Shown here piece after piece: positions 24,426-34,030 of a stretch of 64,000 bases of DNA. The notes under the pieces are model-generated. The model had not been told where the DNA came from. It made no database searches and worked only from the letters and a program-made list of their open reading frames with translations. The stretch comes from Verrucomicrobiia bacterium DG1235 (GTDB taxonomy: Bacteria; Verrucomicrobiota; Verrucomicrobiia; Opitutales; Opitutaceae). The stretch covers positions 3,410,335 through 3,474,334 of the forward strand of contig DS990592.1 of assembly GCA_000155695.1 (NCBI GenBank), written 5' to 3'. The position numbers were made by a program, and so were the translations under genes. Numbering within the stretch: the first letter of the stretch is position 1; each line of letters starts with the position of its first letter.

Positions 24426-25853
24426 ATGAAAACAATACACGCCTACACCCTCCTCGCGCTCGCCACCATCGCCACCACCGCGACCGCCCAATTTCGCATC
24501 GGCTCCGGAGACGTCAGCGAACTCTACGCCAACAACTGCGCCGCCTGCCACGGAGCCAATCTCGAAGGCGGCCAAGCTAGCTCCCTCGTCGACGACACCT
24601 GGATTCACGGCCGCACCGATTCCGACCTCGCCCGCATCATCCGCGAGGGCATCCCCGACACCACCATGGTCCCCTGGGGCACCACTCTCTCCAAACAAAA
24701 AATCCGCTCCCTCGTCATCTTCATTCGCGAAAAAGGCCAAATCGTCGCCCGCGAAGGCCTTCCCCAAAACACCTTCCTCCCCGAAGACGGCATCTTCCGC
24801 ACCGCCGAGCACGCCTTCACGCTCGAAAAAGTCGGCCAAGGCGAAGGCATCCTCTGGGCCCTCGAATTCCTCCCAGACGACACCATCCTCGCCACCCAGC
24901 GAAACGGCACCCTCTGGCAATTCAAAGACGGCCAACGCTCCGCCATCGCCGGCACACCCGAAGTCTGGCAAAACGGCCAAGGCGGACTCCTCGAAATCCA
25001 AAAACACCCCGACTACGCCAACAACGGCTGGATCTACCTCGCCTACTCCGAAAACGTCGGAGGCACCGAAAACGACCGACCCGCCGGCATGACCGCCGTA
25101 GTTCGAGGACGGATACGCGACGGCCAATGGGTCGACCAGGAAAAAATCTACAACGCCCCGCCACACCTCCACACCTCCGCCGGCGCCCACTTCGGCACCC
25201 GCTTCGTCTTCCAGGACGGCTACCTCTACTTCGGCATCGGAGACCGCGGACGCCAAAACCAAGCCCAAGACCTATCCCGCCCCAACGGCAAAATCCACCG
25301 TATCCACGACGACGGACGCGTCCCCGCCGACAACCCATTCCTCGACACCAAAGACGCCCTCCCCACCATCTGGTCCTACGGCCACCGCAACCCCCAAGGC
25401 CTCGACCTGCATCCAGAAACTGGAGACATGTGGGAAGTCGAGCACGGCCCCCGCGGCGGAGACGAGACCAACCTCATCGAGCGAGGCCTCAACTACGGCT
25501 GGCCCGTCATCACCTACGGCATGAACTACAACGGCACGCCCATCACCGATCTCATCGAAAAGGAAGGCATGGAGCAACCCAAGCACTACTGGGTACCCTC
25601 CATCGCCATCTGCGGAATGGACTTCTACGAAGGCGAAAAATTCCCCAAATGGAAAAACAACCTCTTCGTCACCGGCATGGCCTCCCAAGAACTCCATCGC
25701 CTCGTCATCAAAGACGGCGAAGTCGTCTCAGACGAAATTGTACTCAAAAACCAAGGACGCCTCCGCGACGTCTACTCCGCCCCCGACGGCACCCTCTACA
25801 TCCTCTCCGAAAACGACAACGGCACCATCTACCGCCTCGTCCCCAGCACCTAA
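24426..25853 (+). CDS. Cytochrome c fused to GSDH-type sugar dehydrogenase
   Basis: A secreted 475-residue oxidoreductase. A signal peptide (LLALATIATTATA) precedes a cytochrome c domain with CAACH (residues 38-42) and a later Met ligand in TTMVPWG. From about residue 130 comes a glucose/sorbosone dehydrogenase six-bladed propeller: GILWALEFLPD, GQGGLLEIQKHPDY, HFGTRFVFQDGYLYFGIGDRG, YGHRNPQGLDLHP, EHGPRGGDETNLI. Such proteins oxidise sugars with PQQ and pass electrons to the fused heme. The true substrate is not evident. It is in the periplasm of a polysaccharide degrader, which fits aldose oxidation. Confidence 0.9.
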   Translation: MKTIHAYTLLALATIATTATAQFRIGSGDVSELYANNCAACHGANLEGGQASSLVDDTWIHGRTDSDLARIIREGIPDTTMVPWGTTLSKQKIRSLVIFIREKGQIVAREGLPQNTFLPEDGIFRTAEHAFTLEKVGQGEGILWALEFLPDDTILATQRNGTLWQFKDGQRSAIAGTPEVWQNGQGGLLEIQKHPDYANNGWIYLAYSENVGGTENDRPAGMTAVVRGRIRDGQWVDQEKIYNAPPHLHTSAGAHFGTRFVFQDGYLYFGIGDRGRQNQAQDLSRPNGKIHRIHDDGRVPADNPFLDTKDALPTIWSYGHRNPQGLDLHPETGDMWEVEHGPRGGDETNLIERGLNYGWPVITYGMNYNGTPITDLIEKEGMEQPKHYWVPSIAICGMDFYEGEKFPKWKNNLFVTGMASQELHRLVIKDGEVVSDEIVLKNQGRLRDVYSAPDGTLYILSENDNGTIYRLVPST

Positions 25854-25855
25854 AG

Positions 25856-25881
25856 GTAGGGCGTGGGCGCCGTCCCGCGCC
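25856..25881 (+). repeat. REP-like hairpin starting GTAG
   Basis: GTAG followed by an 8-bp stem GGCGTGGG/CCCGCGCC, three bases after the sugar dehydrogenase stop. The A-tract that follows does not make a terminator on the plus strand. Related GTAG-headed sequences follow the stops at 26480 and 46113. Confidence 0.45.
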
Positions 25882-25937
25882 TAAAAAAATAACCCAACCC
25901 TGTCACACACCGATTCCCCATCTCGTCATCATGATTG

Positions 25938-26480
25938 ATGACAAGCAAAACCACAGAATCAGACACCAACGCTAAACAGGAATCGCTCCGCCAAATCGAA
26001 GCCTTCGAAGTCGCCTATCGCTACGACTGCTCCTACATGAAGACCATGCTCGAGCACGCCCCCGAAGCTCTCGAAATCTTCAACGGCTTCACTCCGATGG
26101 CCGGTCACCGCCTCCACGCCCCGCTCGAGGTCTACTTCGCCGCCAAGCTCACCGCCTACCGCCACGCCGACTGCGGACCCTGCCTCCAGCTCGCCATCCG
26201 CTTCGCCCAAGAGGCAGGAGTCGAAAACGCCCTCATCGAAACCCTCGTCTTCGACCGCGGCGAACTCCCCGAACTCCTAGCCCGCACCCAAGCCTTCACC
26301 CGAGCCTGCCTAGCCAACACCCCCGACTACGAAACCCTCCGCACCGAACTCAGCTGGGAACTCGGAAAAGCCACCATGATCGAACTCGCACTCGTCATCG
26401 CCGCCGCCCAAGTTTTTCCCGTCGTCAAGCGCGCCACCGGCCACTACAAATCCTGCTCCCTCGTCACCCTAAACGTCTAG
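25938..26480 (+). CDS. Carboxymuconolactone decarboxylase/AhpD-like protein
   Basis: A 180-residue all-helical CMD/AhpD-fold protein. The redox-like motif is ADCGPCLQLAIRFA, with a CxxC pair followed by the expected helix; the family usually has ExxxCxxC with a distal His. Here the acidic residue is not obvious and the downstream helix AFTRACLAN fits. It directly precedes an ECF41-type sigma factor gene, a pairing well known for that sigma group, whose members often control CMD-type proteins. So it may be the main target of that sigma factor and act in handling peroxides or reactive aromatics. ATG 25938 is chosen over TTG 25935. Confidence 0.82.
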   Translation: MTSKTTESDTNAKQESLRQIEAFEVAYRYDCSYMKTMLEHAPEALEIFNGFTPMAGHRLHAPLEVYFAAKLTAYRHADCGPCLQLAIRFAQEAGVENALIETLVFDRGELPELLARTQAFTRACLANTPDYETLRTELSWELGKATMIELALVIAAAQVFPVVKRATGHYKSCSLVTLNV

Positions 26481-26606
26481 AACAGGTAGGAGCGTGCTTC
26501 GGCAGTCCGCCATAGCTCAACGAGCGACGGCTGGAGTCACGCGATAGCAGAGCCCAAAGCCACCCTGCTCGCTACAAGCTCAATCGCCCCCTCCACCCAA
26601 TCCCCC

Positions 26607-26627
26607 CTTCATCCTTCATCCTTCACT
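26607..26627 (+). repeat. Three-unit heptamer array before ECF gene
   Basis: CTTCATC, CTTCATC, CTTCACT in phase, followed by a C-rich run and the GTG start at 26636. Same unit family as 41340-41360. Confidence 0.65.
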
Positions 26628-26635
26628 CTCCCCCC

Positions 26636-27541
26636 GTGGCACCACCCACAAACACCACCGACATCGAAACCCACCGCCCCAACCTCGAAGGCCTCGCCTA
26701 CCGCATGCTCGGCACCTGGGCCGACGCCCAAGACATCGCCCAAGAAACCCTCCTCAAGTGGCACGCCCTCGACGACGCTACCCGCGACTCCATCCGCGAG
26801 CCCCTCGCCTGGCTCCACACCGTAGCAAGTCGCCTCTCCCTCGACCGCCTCAAATCCGCCCAACGTCGCCGCGAAACCTACGTCGGCCCCTGGCTGCCCG
26901 AACCCCTCCTCGTCACCGAAACCACCCCTGCCGACGACGCCAGTATCGACGATTCCATTACACTCGCCCTCCTCCACGCCATGGAGCGGCTCACCCCAGC
27001 CGAGCGCGCCGCCTTCATCCTCCACGACGTCTTCGACTACCCCTTCTCCACCATCGGCGACATCCTCCAAAAAGAGCCGCCCGCCTGCCGCCAGCTCGCC
27101 TCCCGAGCCCGACAAGCCCTCCGCGCCAACAAACCCAAATCACCCGTCGATCCCGCCGCTCACCAAAAACTCCTCGCCGCCTTCCTCCAAGCCGCAGCCG
27201 AAGGCGACGCCCAAACACTCGAAAACCTCCTCGCCGCGGACGCCGTCCTCTATTCCGACGGAGGAGCCGCAGCCAAAGCCGTCCGCAAGCCCCTCCACAG
27301 CCGAGAACTCATCACCCGCCTCTTCCTCGGCCTCTCCCGAAAGTTCAGCAAGAGCGCAGACCAGAGATCCCTACAATTCTCCACGCTCAACGGCCAGCCC
27401 ACCGCTCTCATTTTCACCAACAGCGTCTTGGATACCGTATTCAGCATCGTAATACACAACAGCAAGATCCAAACCCTCTACCAACAGAGGAACCCAGAGA
27501 AAATCAAACGCATCCAAGAATCCCGCGGCCTCTCTACATAG
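26636..27541 (+). CDS. ECF41-type RNA polymerase sigma factor (SigJ-like)
   Basis: A 301-residue extracytoplasmic-function sigma factor with a fused SnoaL-like C-terminal domain. Sigma region 2 is at LEGLAYRMLGTWADAQDIAQETLLKW, region 4 at LTPAERAAFILHDVFDYPFSTIGDIL. The ECF41 marks are YVGPWLPEPL in the linker and a DGGAAAKA loop plus NPEKI near the C-terminus. In this group the C-terminal domain, not a separate anti-sigma factor, controls activity, so no anti-sigma gene is expected. It starts with GTG at 26636. It lies directly after the CMD gene, its likely target. Confidence 0.9.
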   Translation: MAPPTNTTDIETHRPNLEGLAYRMLGTWADAQDIAQETLLKWHALDDATRDSIREPLAWLHTVASRLSLDRLKSAQRRRETYVGPWLPEPLLVTETTPADDASIDDSITLALLHAMERLTPAERAAFILHDVFDYPFSTIGDILQKEPPACRQLASRARQALRANKPKSPVDPAAHQKLLAAFLQAAAEGDAQTLENLLAADAVLYSDGGAAAKAVRKPLHSRELITRLFLGLSRKFSKSADQRSLQFSTLNGQPTALIFTNSVLDTVFSIVIHNSKIQTLYQQRNPEKIKRIQESRGLST

Positions 27542-27586
27542 ATTCGACAAATCCATCCTTCGCATTTGGACTGCCGCCCAATCCAA

Positions 27587-28201
27587 ATGCTGCACACGCT
27601 CGACATCTTCGGAACCATCGTCTTCGCCCTCACCGGTGTTCTAGCAGCTGGGCGAAACAACCTCGACCTCTTCGGAGCCCTCGTACTCGCCTGCGTAACC
27701 GCAGTCGGCGGTGGCACCCTGCGGGACCTCATTCTCGACGTCCCTGTCTTCTGGCTTGCCGACCCGACCTACCTCTACCTTATCCTCGGCACCTGGACCG
27801 TCGCCCTCATCGCAGCCCGCTTCGCTCAACACATTCCCGCAGGAGCCATCCAATGGTCCGACGCCCTCGGCCTCTCCGCCTTCACCGTCATGGGAACCGC
27901 CAAAGCCTTGCAAACGGTCGACTCCCCCATCGTCGCCATCCTCCTCGGAACCCTTACCAGCGTCGCCGGCGGCCTCATTCGCGACATCCTCGCCAGCCGC
28001 ACGCCCATGGTCCTCAACCGCCAACGCCTCTACGCCACCGCCTGCATCGCCGGTTGCTCCGTCTACATTCTCGTCCTTCCTTGGAATTCAGCATGGGCAA
28101 CCATCACCGCCATGCTCACCACTTTTACCCTCCGAGCTGGCGCCCTGCTCTGGGACTGGAAACTCCCCATCTTCCCCGCCAAAGGCTCGGACAACGAATA
28201 A
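27587..28201 (+). CDS. TRIC/YicG-family membrane channel protein
   Basis: A 204-residue inner-membrane protein of the trimeric intracellular cation channel family (UPF0126). Six to seven spans make two repeated halves, each with the glycine-rich signature: VTAVGGGTLRDLILDVPVFW and LTSVAGGLIRDILASRTPMV. These are the pore-lining helices in the known bacterial TRIC structures. ATG 27587 (MLHTLDIFGTIVFALTG) is preferred to TTG 27566. Ion selectivity cannot be told from sequence. It lies downstream of the ECF gene with 45 bp between and may be co-transcribed. Confidence 0.88.
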   Translation: MLHTLDIFGTIVFALTGVLAAGRNNLDLFGALVLACVTAVGGGTLRDLILDVPVFWLADPTYLYLILGTWTVALIAARFAQHIPAGAIQWSDALGLSAFTVMGTAKALQTVDSPIVAILLGTLTSVAGGLIRDILASRTPMVLNRQRLYATACIAGCSVYILVLPWNSAWATITAMLTTFTLRAGALLWDWKLPIFPAKGSDNE

Positions 28202-28253
28202 ACGTCGCCCCACGCCTCCCACGAAACTCCGCCTTTATTACGATTTTGTAATG

Positions 28254-28302
28254 AATGAACGTTCATTTGCACTTGACGCGCATAAATGAATGACCATTCA
28301 TT
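28254..28302 (+). promoter_or_regulatory. Twin palindromic operators over the RND promoter
   Basis: Box 1 (28254-28267) is the perfect palindrome AATGAACGTTCATT. Box 2 (28285-28302) is AATGAATG-AC-CATTCATT with 8-bp arms. Centres are 33 bp apart, about three helical turns. A TTGACG -35-like element (28273-28278) lies between them with a weak ATTCAT -10 candidate 17 bp later inside box 2. Likely bound by the TetR-family regulator encoded at the end of this operon (inference). Confidence 0.7.
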
Positions 28303-28314
28303 CCTTCAAAAATC

Positions 28315-29457
28315 ATGAAGCACACCATCCATTTCAGCGCTCTCGTCCTCCTCTCGTCGGCATTTCTCGCAGGCTGCGGCTCGCAAGAAACCGCCAATCC
28401 GGCCGCCATGCAACGGCCCGCTCCTTCCGTCACCGTGACTGAAATCAAGAGCGAAGAAATCGTCATCACCCGCGAGCTCCCGGGCCGGGCCACTCCCTTC
28501 ATCATCGCCGAAGTCCGCCCGCAAGTGGACGGCATCGTCGAACAACGCCTCTTCACCGAAGGCGCTCTCGTGACAGAGGGCCAAGCGCTCTACCAACTGG
28601 ACGACGCCCGCTACCAGGCCAACTACCAAGTCGCCAAAGCCTCCCTCGAAAACGCCCAGTCCGCCCTCAAGCTCGCCCGCTCGGAAGCGAAACGCAGCGA
28701 AGACCTCTTCCAGAGCAAGGCCATCAGCGCCCAGGAGTACGACAGCTCCCAAACCACCCTCCAGCAAGCCGAAGCCCAAGCGAAGCTCGCCAAGGCCTCC
28801 CTCGACAGCTCCCAGATCACCCTCGATTACAGCCGCATCGCCTCCCCTATCAGCGGACAGATCGGCAAGTCGACCGTTACCAAAGGCGCCCTCGTCACCG
28901 CCAACCAAGCAACCGCCTTAGCCACCGTCCAGCAGCTTGACCCCATCTACATCGACCTCACCCAATCGAGCAGCGAACTCCTCAGCTTCCGCCGGGCCAT
29001 CGCCAACGGCGAACTACTAGCAACCGATCTACCGGTTAAGCTTATTCTCGAGGATGGCACCGAATACCAGCACACCGGCAAATTCTCCTTTTCAGAGGTG
29101 AGCGTCGATCCCACCACCGGCACCTACACCCTGCGCGTCGAAACGCCCAATCCCGATCACGTCCTCCTCCCGGGCATGTACCTTCGCGGCATTGTTAGCG
29201 AAGGCATTCGCCCCGACGGTATCCTCGTCCCGCAAAAAGCGATCAGCCGCAAATTCGACGGTTCTACCCAAGTCATGGTGGTCGGAGCGGACAACAAAGT
29301 CGAATCGCGTCCCGTCCAGCTGGGACAAACCATCGGCCACAAATGGATCGTCGAAAGCGGCCTCCAGCTAGGCGACCGCGTCATTACAAATGGACTACAA
29401 AAAGCGCCCGCGGGTGCCACGGTTCAAATCAGCGGCACCGAGCCTAGCGAAGGTTAA
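28315..29457 (+). CDS. RND efflux periplasmic adaptor lipoprotein
   Basis: A 380-residue membrane fusion protein of the MexA/AcrA group. A lipoprotein signal ends in the lipobox FLAGC. The biotinyl-lipoyl halves are visible as FIIAEVRPQVDGIVEQRLF...EGALVTEGQALYQLD and LDYSRIASPISGQIGKSTVTKGALV. Between them is the alpha-helical hairpin (ASLENAQSALKLARSEAKR and AQEYDSSQTTLQQAEAQAK). The beta-barrel and membrane-proximal domains follow. It bridges the inner-membrane pump and the outer-membrane channel encoded next. Twin operators lie immediately upstream, so it is the first gene of the operon. Confidence 0.94.
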   Translation: MKHTIHFSALVLLSSAFLAGCGSQETANPAAMQRPAPSVTVTEIKSEEIVITRELPGRATPFIIAEVRPQVDGIVEQRLFTEGALVTEGQALYQLDDARYQANYQVAKASLENAQSALKLARSEAKRSEDLFQSKAISAQEYDSSQTTLQQAEAQAKLAKASLDSSQITLDYSRIASPISGQIGKSTVTKGALVTANQATALATVQQLDPIYIDLTQSSSELLSFRRAIANGELLATDLPVKLILEDGTEYQHTGKFSFSEVSVDPTTGTYTLRVETPNPDHVLLPGMYLRGIVSEGIRPDGILVPQKAISRKFDGSTQVMVVGADNKVESRPVQLGQTIGHKWIVESGLQLGDRVITNGLQKAPAGATVQISGTEPSEG

Positions 29458-29493
29458 TCCACCGCGTAACGAAATACTTAATACACTAAGACC

Positions 29494-32400
29494 ATGGCTA
29501 AATTTTTCATAGATAGACCCATCTTCTCATGGGTCATCGCCCTCACCATCATGATCGCGGGCGGGCTGAGCATGATGCAGCTGCCCATCTCCCGCTATCC
29601 TACCGTGGCTCCTCCTTCCGTAGCCATCACCGCCGTCTACCCGGGAGCTTCCGCTCAAGTCGTCGAAGACTCCGTCACCCAAATCATCGAGCAAAGCCTC
29701 ACCGGACTCGACGGACTCATCTACCTCTCCGCCACCTCCGAGGCGTCTGGCGTCTCGACCATTACCGCTACCTTCGAGACGGGCACCGACCCGGACATGG
29801 CTCAGGTCCAGGTGCAAAACAAGATCCAGTCCGCTACCGCTTTGCTTCCCAGCCAAGTGCAGCAACAGGGCGTCACCGTATCCAAATCGGGCCAAGGCTT
29901 CCTCATGGTCCTCGGCTTTGTCTCCGACGACGGAAGCATGGGACGCGTCGACATCGCCGACTACCTCGTCGCCAACGTCGCGGACCAGATCGCTCGCGTA
30001 GAAGGCGTCGGCAGCGCTCGTGTATTCGGCGGACAATACGCCATGCGCATCTGGCTCGATCCCAATACGCTCAAATCCTACCAACTCTCCGTCTCCGATA
30101 TCACCGCTGCCGTTCAAGCCCAGAATCAGCAAGTTTCCATCGGCCAGCTGGGCGGAGCGCCTTCCGTCCCCGGACAGGAAATCAACTTCACCATCAACAC
30201 TCGAGGACGCCTGCAAACCACTGACGAATTTGAAAACATCGTCGTGCGCAGCAACCCCGACGGCTCCGTGCTCCGCTTGAGCGACGTGGCTCGCGTCGAG
30301 CTGGGCTCCCAGGAGTACGGCCAAGAAGTTCACTACAACGGACAACAAGCGGGCGGCATGGCTGTCTCGCTAGCCTCAGGCGCGAACTCCCTCGAAACCG
30401 CCGCCGCCGTCAAGGAACTGGTGAAGGAAATCGAACCCTTCCTGCCCGAAGGCCTGCGCGTCGTCATCCCTTTCGACAACACGCCTTTCGTACAAGTCGC
30501 CATCAAGGGCGTCGTCTACACCTTGCTGGAAGCCGTGGCCCTCGTATTCATCGTCATGTTCCTCTTCCTGCAGAACTGGCGCGCTACCTTGATCCCGACC
30601 ATCGCCATTCCGGTCGTCTTGCTCGGCACCTTCGGCATTCTTTCGATTCTAGGGTTCTCCATCAACATGCTCACCATGTTCGCCATGATTCTCGCCATCG
30701 GCCTATTGGTGGACGACGCCATCGTAGTCGTGGAAAACGTGGAACGCCTCATGAGCGAGGAAGGCCTCAGTCCGAAGGAAGCCGCCCGCAAATCCATGGA
30801 CCAGATCACCGGAGCCCTCGTCGGCATCGGCGTCGTCCTCTCCGCCGTCTTCGTTCCCATGGCGTTCCTCGGTGGCGCCACCGGCGTAATCTACCAGCAG
30901 TTTTCCGTCACCATTGTCTCAGCCATGGGCCTCTCCGTTATCGTGGCAATCGTCTTCACTCCTGCCCTCTGCGCCACCATGCTGAAGCCGATCGAGAAAG
31001 GTCACCATATTAAGGATACAGGATTCTTCGGCTGGTTCAACCTCACCTTCGACCGCGCCAACAATCGCTACCAAGACATCGTTGGAAAGATCATCGGCCA
31101 CAGCAAAAGCTTCTTCGCCGCCTTCCTCGTCATCGTGGGCCTTATGGTCCTGCTCTTCCTCAAGTTGCCCACCGGCTTCCTGCCAAACGAAGACCAAGGC
31201 TCCATCTACTCTTTAATCATCGGCCCTGCAGGCGCCACCCAAGAGCACACTCTCGAAGTTCTCGAAGAAGTTGAGAACTACTTGCTCAACGACGAAAAAG
31301 GAGTCGTGGCAGACGCTTTCACCGTACAGGGCTTTAGCTTCGCAGGTACGGGCCAGAGCAACGGCATGGCCTTTGTCAGCCTGGAAAACTGGGACGACCG
31401 CCCCAACCCCGAGCAAAGCGCCCAAGCCCTCGCCGGCCGCGCCAACGCCGCCTTCAGCCGCATCGAAGGAGCCACCGTCTTCGCCTTCGCCCCGCCGCCC
31501 ATCACCGAATTGGGCAACTCCTCGGGCTTCACCTTCTTCCTCAAGGACAACGCTGGCCAGGGCCACGTCGCCCTCGTCGCCGCACGCAACCAGTTCTTCG
31601 GTATGGCCGCCCAAAACCCGAAGCTCGCGAACGTGCGGCCCAACGGTATGGAAGACGCGCCGCAGCTTCGCGTGGTCATCGACAACGCCAAGGCCGCCTC
31701 ACTCGGACTCTCCGTTCGCGAAATCAACAACACCCTTGGCGTCGCTTGGGGCGGACTCTACATCGACGACTTTATCGACCGCGGCCGCGTCAAACGGGTC
31801 TACATGCAGTCGGAAGCGGAATACCGCATGCAACCAGAAGACTTCGAAACCTGGTCCGTACGCAACGCCAACGGCGAGATGGTTCCCTTCTCCGCTTTCG
31901 GCAGCACGGAGTGGAGCTACGGTTCCCCTCGTCTGGAAAGATACAACGGCGTATCCGCAGTACAAATACAGGGTCAAGGCTCCGCTGGAGTGAGTTCAGG
32001 CGACGCCATGCTTGAAGTTGAAAAACTAGTACAACAACTTCCGGAAGGCTTCGGTATCGAGTGGACCGCCTCCTCTTACCAAGAACGTCAAGCGGGCGAC
32101 CAAACCACCCTCCTCTATGCGCTTTCGCTTCTCATGGTATTCCTGGCTCTCGCCGCCCTCTACGAGAGCTGGACCATTCCCACCGCCGTCCTCCTCGCCG
32201 CCCCGTTGGGCATCGTCGGCGCTGTATTGGCAAACATGGCACGCGGCTTCGAACGCGACGTCTACTTCCAGGTCGCCATGCTCACCACCGTCGGCCTCAC
32301 CAGCAAGAACGCCATCCTCATCGTCGAGTTCGCCAAAATCAATCTGGAGAGCGGTATGCATCTTTTGGATGCAACCCTGCACGCCGTACGCGACCGCCTC

Positions 32401-32616
32401 CGCCCCATTCTCATGACCTCGCTGGCCTTCGGACTCGGCGTCGTCCCGCTCGCCATTGCCAGCGGAGCCGGTTCCGGCGCTCAGATGGCCATCGGCACCG
32501 GAGTCCTCGGTGGCATGCTGGTCGGCACCTTCCTCGGGCTGTTCTTCGTACCGCTCTTCTTCTTCGTCATCGAACGCCTCTTCATCCGCAAAAAAGGACA
32601 CCAGAGCCATGTATAA
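29494..32616 (+). CDS. RND multidrug efflux pump (HAE1, AcrB-like)
   Basis: A 1040-residue proton-driven efflux transporter. It starts MAKFFIDRPIFSWVIALTIM as AcrB-type proteins do. The proton-relay residues are in place: Asp407 and Asp408 in GLLVDDAIVVVEN, and Lys938 in TSKNAILIVEFAK, matching AcrB D407/D408/K940. Two copies of the four-helix plus pore/docking module are evident, with RYPTVAPPSVAITAVYPGAS in the first pore domain. It is 36 bp after the adaptor and overlaps the channel gene by 8 bp. Substrates cannot be predicted, but the HAE1 group usually exports hydrophobic drugs or detergents. Confidence 0.96.
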   Translation: MAKFFIDRPIFSWVIALTIMIAGGLSMMQLPISRYPTVAPPSVAITAVYPGASAQVVEDSVTQIIEQSLTGLDGLIYLSATSEASGVSTITATFETGTDPDMAQVQVQNKIQSATALLPSQVQQQGVTVSKSGQGFLMVLGFVSDDGSMGRVDIADYLVANVADQIARVEGVGSARVFGGQYAMRIWLDPNTLKSYQLSVSDITAAVQAQNQQVSIGQLGGAPSVPGQEINFTINTRGRLQTTDEFENIVVRSNPDGSVLRLSDVARVELGSQEYGQEVHYNGQQAGGMAVSLASGANSLETAAAVKELVKEIEPFLPEGLRVVIPFDNTPFVQVAIKGVVYTLLEAVALVFIVMFLFLQNWRATLIPTIAIPVVLLGTFGILSILGFSINMLTMFAMILAIGLLVDDAIVVVENVERLMSEEGLSPKEAARKSMDQITGALVGIGVVLSAVFVPMAFLGGATGVIYQQFSVTIVSAMGLSVIVAIVFTPALCATMLKPIEKGHHIKDTGFFGWFNLTFDRANNRYQDIVGKIIGHSKSFFAAFLVIVGLMVLLFLKLPTGFLPNEDQGSIYSLIIGPAGATQEHTLEVLEEVENYLLNDEKGVVADAFTVQGFSFAGTGQSNGMAFVSLENWDDRPNPEQSAQALAGRANAAFSRIEGATVFAFAPPPITELGNSSGFTFFLKDNAGQGHVALVAARNQFFGMAAQNPKLANVRPNGMEDAPQLRVVIDNAKAASLGLSVREINNTLGVAWGGLYIDDFIDRGRVKRVYMQSEAEYRMQPEDFETWSVRNANGEMVPFSAFGSTEWSYGSPRLERYNGVSAVQIQGQGSAGVSSGDAMLEVEKLVQQLPEGFGIEWTASSYQERQAGDQTTLLYALSLLMVFLALAALYESWTIPTAVLLAAPLGIVGAVLANMARGFERDVYFQVAMLTTVGLTSKNAILIVEFAKINLESGMHLLDATLHAVRDRLRPILMTSLAFGLGVVPLAIASGAGSGAQMAIGTGVLGGMLVGTFLGLFFVPLFFFVIERLFIRKKGHQSHV

Positions 32617-34030
32617 TCGAATCATCACTTTTCCCGTCATCGCCGCCGCGCTCTCCCTATCCGGATGTGCCGCCCTACAGCCAACATTGCCTCAGCCCGA
32701 CGCCCAAATCGTCGACCAATGGCAAAACGGCGAAACTCAATCACCGCCAGTCGACAGCTCTTTAGACATCTTCGGAGCCTCAAACACCTCCGATGTCGGC
32801 TGGCGCAATTTCTTCACCGACCCGAAACTGGAGCAGCTCATCGAGCTCTCCCTCGAGAACAACCGGGACCTGCGCGTCGCCGCTCTCAATGTGCAGCGAG
32901 CCCGTGCCCAGTACCGTATCCAAAGATCGGATCGCCTGCCATCGCTCAACGGCACGGCTGCAATGACCCGCGCCGGCGGAGACGCCTCCGCTGACATCGA
33001 ACAATACGAGGCCAACCTCGGAATCGCTTCCTACGAAATCGATCTCTTCGGCCGCGTGAAAAACCTCAGCGACGCCGCCTTGCAAAGCTACCTCGCCACC
33101 GCAGAAGCCCAACGCAGCGTACAGCTAAGCTTGGTCGCCGAAGTCGCAAACGCCTACCTCACGTTCTCCTCGGACCTCGAGCTGCAACGCATCGCCCAGG
33201 CCACCCTCGAGACCTATCAAGAGCAGTACCAGATATCCAGCCGTGGATACGAACTGGGCAGCGTCTCCAGCCTCGAGCTCAGCCAAGTGAAAACCTTGCT
33301 AGCCAGCGCCCAAGCCGACCTCGCCCTCTACTCGGGCCAAATCGCTCAAGACACCTCCGCCCTCAGCTTGCTCATAGGCAGTCCCGTTAACAGCGACCTG
33401 CTGCCCGACCGCTTCGACCTCCAAGTCAGCGGACTTGCCCAGCTCCCCGCGGGCGTCCCTTCGGAAACACTCTTCCGCCGGCCCGACCTGCAACGCATGG
33501 AACACCAACTCCGCGCCGCCAACGCTAACCTCGCCGCCGCGCGAGCCGCCTTCTTCCCTTCCATTACCCTCACCGGTTCGGTCGGCAGCCTGAGCGGTGA
33601 ACTGTCCGATCTTTTTGGAGACAACACCGGCACCTGGAGCTTCGTTCCGCAAATCCGCGTGCCCATCTTCCAAGCGGGCAAACTGCGCTCCAACCGCGAC
33701 GTCGCCGCCCTGGACCGCGACATCGCCCTCGCCACCTATGAAAAGACTATCCAGACCGGCTTCAAGGAAGTCTCCGACGCCCTCACCTTCAGCGAAACTC
33801 TCGCCCAACGCCGCCAAGCCATCGAAGCCCTCGTCGACGCCGCCACCGAAACGCAGTCCCTCTCCGAGAAACGCTACCAAGCGGGACGCGACAGCTATCT
33901 TACCTTGCTCGATTCGCAACGAACCCTCTACAGTGCCCGCCAAGCCCTCGTACAGTCCCTCCTCCGCGAACAAAGCAATCGCATCGAACTCTACAAAGTC
34001 CTAGGAGGGGGCTGGAATGAAGAGTCATGA
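32609..34030 (+). CDS. Outer-membrane efflux channel lipoprotein, NodT/OprM-like
   Basis: A 473-residue TolC-like outer-membrane factor of the NodT/OprM family. The start is ATG 32609, overlapping the pump's stop by 8 bp; it gives a lipoprotein signal with the lipobox LSLSGC. Two OEP repeats follow, with WRNFFTDPKLEQLIELSLENN, IASYEIDLFGRV and FRRPDLQRMEHQLRAANANLAAARAAFFPSITL as hallmark stretches. It ends in NRIELYKVLGGGW, also typical. It completes the tripartite pump. The longer ORF from 32456 lies inside the pump gene and is not used. Confidence 0.95.
   Translation: MYNRIITFPVIAAALSLSGCAALQPTLPQPDAQIVDQWQNGETQSPPVDSSLDIFGASNTSDVGWRNFFTDPKLEQLIELSLENNRDLRVAALNVQRARAQYRIQRSDRLPSLNGTAAMTRAGGDASADIEQYEANLGIASYEIDLFGRVKNLSDAALQSYLATAEAQRSVQLSLVAEVANAYLTFSSDLELQRIAQATLETYQEQYQISSRGYELGSVSSLELSQVKTLLASAQADLALYSGQIAQDTSALSLLIGSPVNSDLLPDRFDLQVSGLAQLPAGVPSETLFRRPDLQRMEHQLRAANANLAAARAAFFPSITLTGSVGSLSGELSDLFGDNTGTWSFVPQIRVPIFQAGKLRSNRDVAALDRDIALATYEKTIQTGFKEVSDALTFSETLAQRRQAIEALVDAATETQSLSEKRYQAGRDSYLTLLDSQRTLYSARQALVQSLLREQSNRIELYKVLGGGWNEES

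Noticed and set aside
26758-28251. 497-aa plus ORF across the ECF41 and TRIC genes
   Set aside because: Arg/Pro/His-rich composition typical of a frame-shifted reading of GC-rich genes; the two genes in the other frames have clear families.
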